A DNA stretch of 6,154 bases from the NCBI GenBank assembly GCA_947463395.1, contig CANHRV010000054.1, positions 1 through 6,154 of the forward strand, read 5' to 3'. Source of the DNA: Opitutia bacterium (GTDB taxonomy: Bacteria > Verrucomicrobiota > Verrucomicrobiia > Opitutales > UBA953). Below are positions 5,505 through 6,154 of this stretch, piece by piece. The position numbers and the translations under genes are program-made. The notes beneath the pieces are model-generated. The model ran no database searches. It worked only from the letters and a program-made list of their open reading frames with translations, and was not told the origin of the DNA. Positions within the stretch are counted from its first letter, which is position 1, and each line of letters opens with the position of its first letter.

Positions 5505-6154
5505 GTGGCCTTTCTCGACACCCTTTTAGCTCAAGATATTCTTCCCGATGGCGTCATTCGCTGGGGGATTCGTCGACTCCTTCGCCAGCGATTACAGGAA
5601 GTACGAGCGTCGACTCCAGTAGAACGCCAAGCCAACGTTGCTCTATTTGCTCAAAAATTGCGCAGTCTTCCTGTAGCGGTAGAAACCAAAGCAGCGAATG
5701 AGCAACACTACGAAGTTCCTGCAGCGTTCTACAAACTTTGCCTTGGTCCACGATTAAAGTACTCTTCCTGTTTTTATGAAACTGGACGAGAAAGCCTAGC
5801 TGAGGCTGAAGTGGCGATGCTATCACTCACCAGTCAAAGGGCTGAGCTAGCCAATGGACAAGAGATTCTGGAATTAGGCTGTGGCTGGGGGTCTTTAACC
5901 CTGTGGATGGCAGAACAGTATCCCCAATCACAAATTACTGGGGTTTCGAATTCTGCCTCACAAAAAGTTTTTATTGAATCCGAGTGTCGTCGTCGTGGCC
6001 TAAACAACGTACGTATTATCACTTGTGACATGAATCAATTCACCACCGAAGCAGGACGTTACGATCGAGTCGTTTCGGTAGAAATGTTTGAGCATATGAA
6101 AAACTGGGCTGAGCTACTTCGACGCATCTCCGCTTGGCTCAAACCACAAGGTAA
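5505..6154 (+). CDS. Second SAM-dependent methyltransferase, coclaurine N-methyltransferase-like / CFA family (3' end outside window)
   Basis: The frame is open from after TAG at 5475-5477 to the window edge, giving 216 codons from GTG 5505, the only standard start in that interval; the two ATGs at 5494 and 5497 are in another frame. Motifs: a helical N-terminus (1-55), Q-H-Y-E-V-P-A-A-F-Y at 67-76, L-K-Y-S-S-C-F-Y at 84-91, SAM motif I I-L-E-L-G-C-G-W-G-S-L at 121-131, the adenosine-side T-G-V-S-N-S-A-S-Q-K at 145-154, and S-V-E-M-F-E-H-M-K-N-W at 191-201. The last block, with Glu193, Glu196 and His197, matches the catalytic E-x-x-E-H of plant coclaurine N-methyltransferases, and the whole order of motifs follows that clade rather than E. 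coli Cfa. The bacterial substrate is unknown; an amine head group or an acyl chain are both possible. It follows DUF1295 after 36 nt and is probably in the same transcription unit. The product is truncated by the window, about half to two thirds of family length. Confidence 0.87.
   Translation, partial: MAFLDTLLAQDILPDGVIRWGIRRLLRQRLQEVRASTPVERQANVALFAQKLRSLPVAVETKAANEQHYEVPAAFYKLCLGPRLKYSSCFYETGRESLAEAEVAMLSLTSQRAELANGQEILELGCGWGSLTLWMAEQYPQSQITGVSNSASQKVFIESECRRRGLNNVRIITCDMNQFTTEAGRYDRVVSVEMFEHMKNWAELLRRISAWLKPQG

Noticed and set aside
5554..6031. Two minus-strand open frames (5554-5826 and 5834-6031)
   Set aside because: Both are antisense to the strongly motif-supported methyltransferase and show no family features.
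1..6154. tRNA, rRNA, CRISPR array, insertion sequence or attachment site
   Set aside because: No cloverleaf, spaced direct repeats, transposase motifs or terminal inverted repeats were seen on either strand.

Overview
The window reads as a chromosomal lipid-modification locus of a bacterium, probably Gram-negative, with moderate GC (mid-40s percent judged by eye). Genes are tightly packed with overlapping start and stop codons, and most starts lack a Shine-Dalgarno sequence. The taxon cannot be fixed from the sequence. The family mix (DUF1365, DUF1475, DUF2062, DUF1295, GIDE-LemA) and weak Shine-Dalgarno use would suit a Verrucomicrobiota-like or gammaproteobacterial genome, but this is a low-confidence guess.

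Layout. (1) 1-270, plus strand: last 89 codons of an FAD-dependent amine-oxidase-fold oxidoreductase of the type found next to cyclopropane fatty acid (CFA) synthases; it has no complete ATG-started ORF here because its start lies outside the window. (2) 267-1550, minus strand: membrane protein joining an N-terminal GIDE/MUL1-like domain to a C-terminal LemA domain, convergent with gene 1 and sharing the tetranucleotide TTAA at their stops. (3) 1551-1632: 82-bp divergent intergenic region with a GTGCAAG/CTTGCAC inverted repeat. (4) 1633-5468, plus strand: DUF1365 protein, CFA-synthase-type methyltransferase, DUF1475, DUF2062 and DUF1295 (steroid 5-alpha-reductase-fold) genes, joined by 4-nt, 17-nt and 1-nt overlaps and one 36-nt gap. 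(5) 5505-6154, plus strand: 5' part of a second SAM-dependent methyltransferase, closer in motifs to plant coclaurine N-methyltransferase-like proteins than to classical CFA synthase, starting at GTG next to a 15-nt palindrome and running off the window.

Working model (inference). The FAD oxidoreductase, DUF1365 protein and first methyltransferase form a recurrent bacterial module that methylates unsaturated acyl chains in membrane phospholipids. Here it is extended by an integral-membrane NADPH-reductase-like protein (DUF1295), two small membrane proteins and a second methyltransferase, giving a candidate pathway for an unusual branched, cyclopropane, furan or otherwise methylated lipid. The first methyltransferase has Ser and Gln where Escherichia coli CFA synthase has Cys139 and His266, so plain cyclopropanation should not be assumed. 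The GIDE-LemA gene sits inverted between the FAD oxidoreductase and DUF1365 genes, splitting genes that are usually co-directional.
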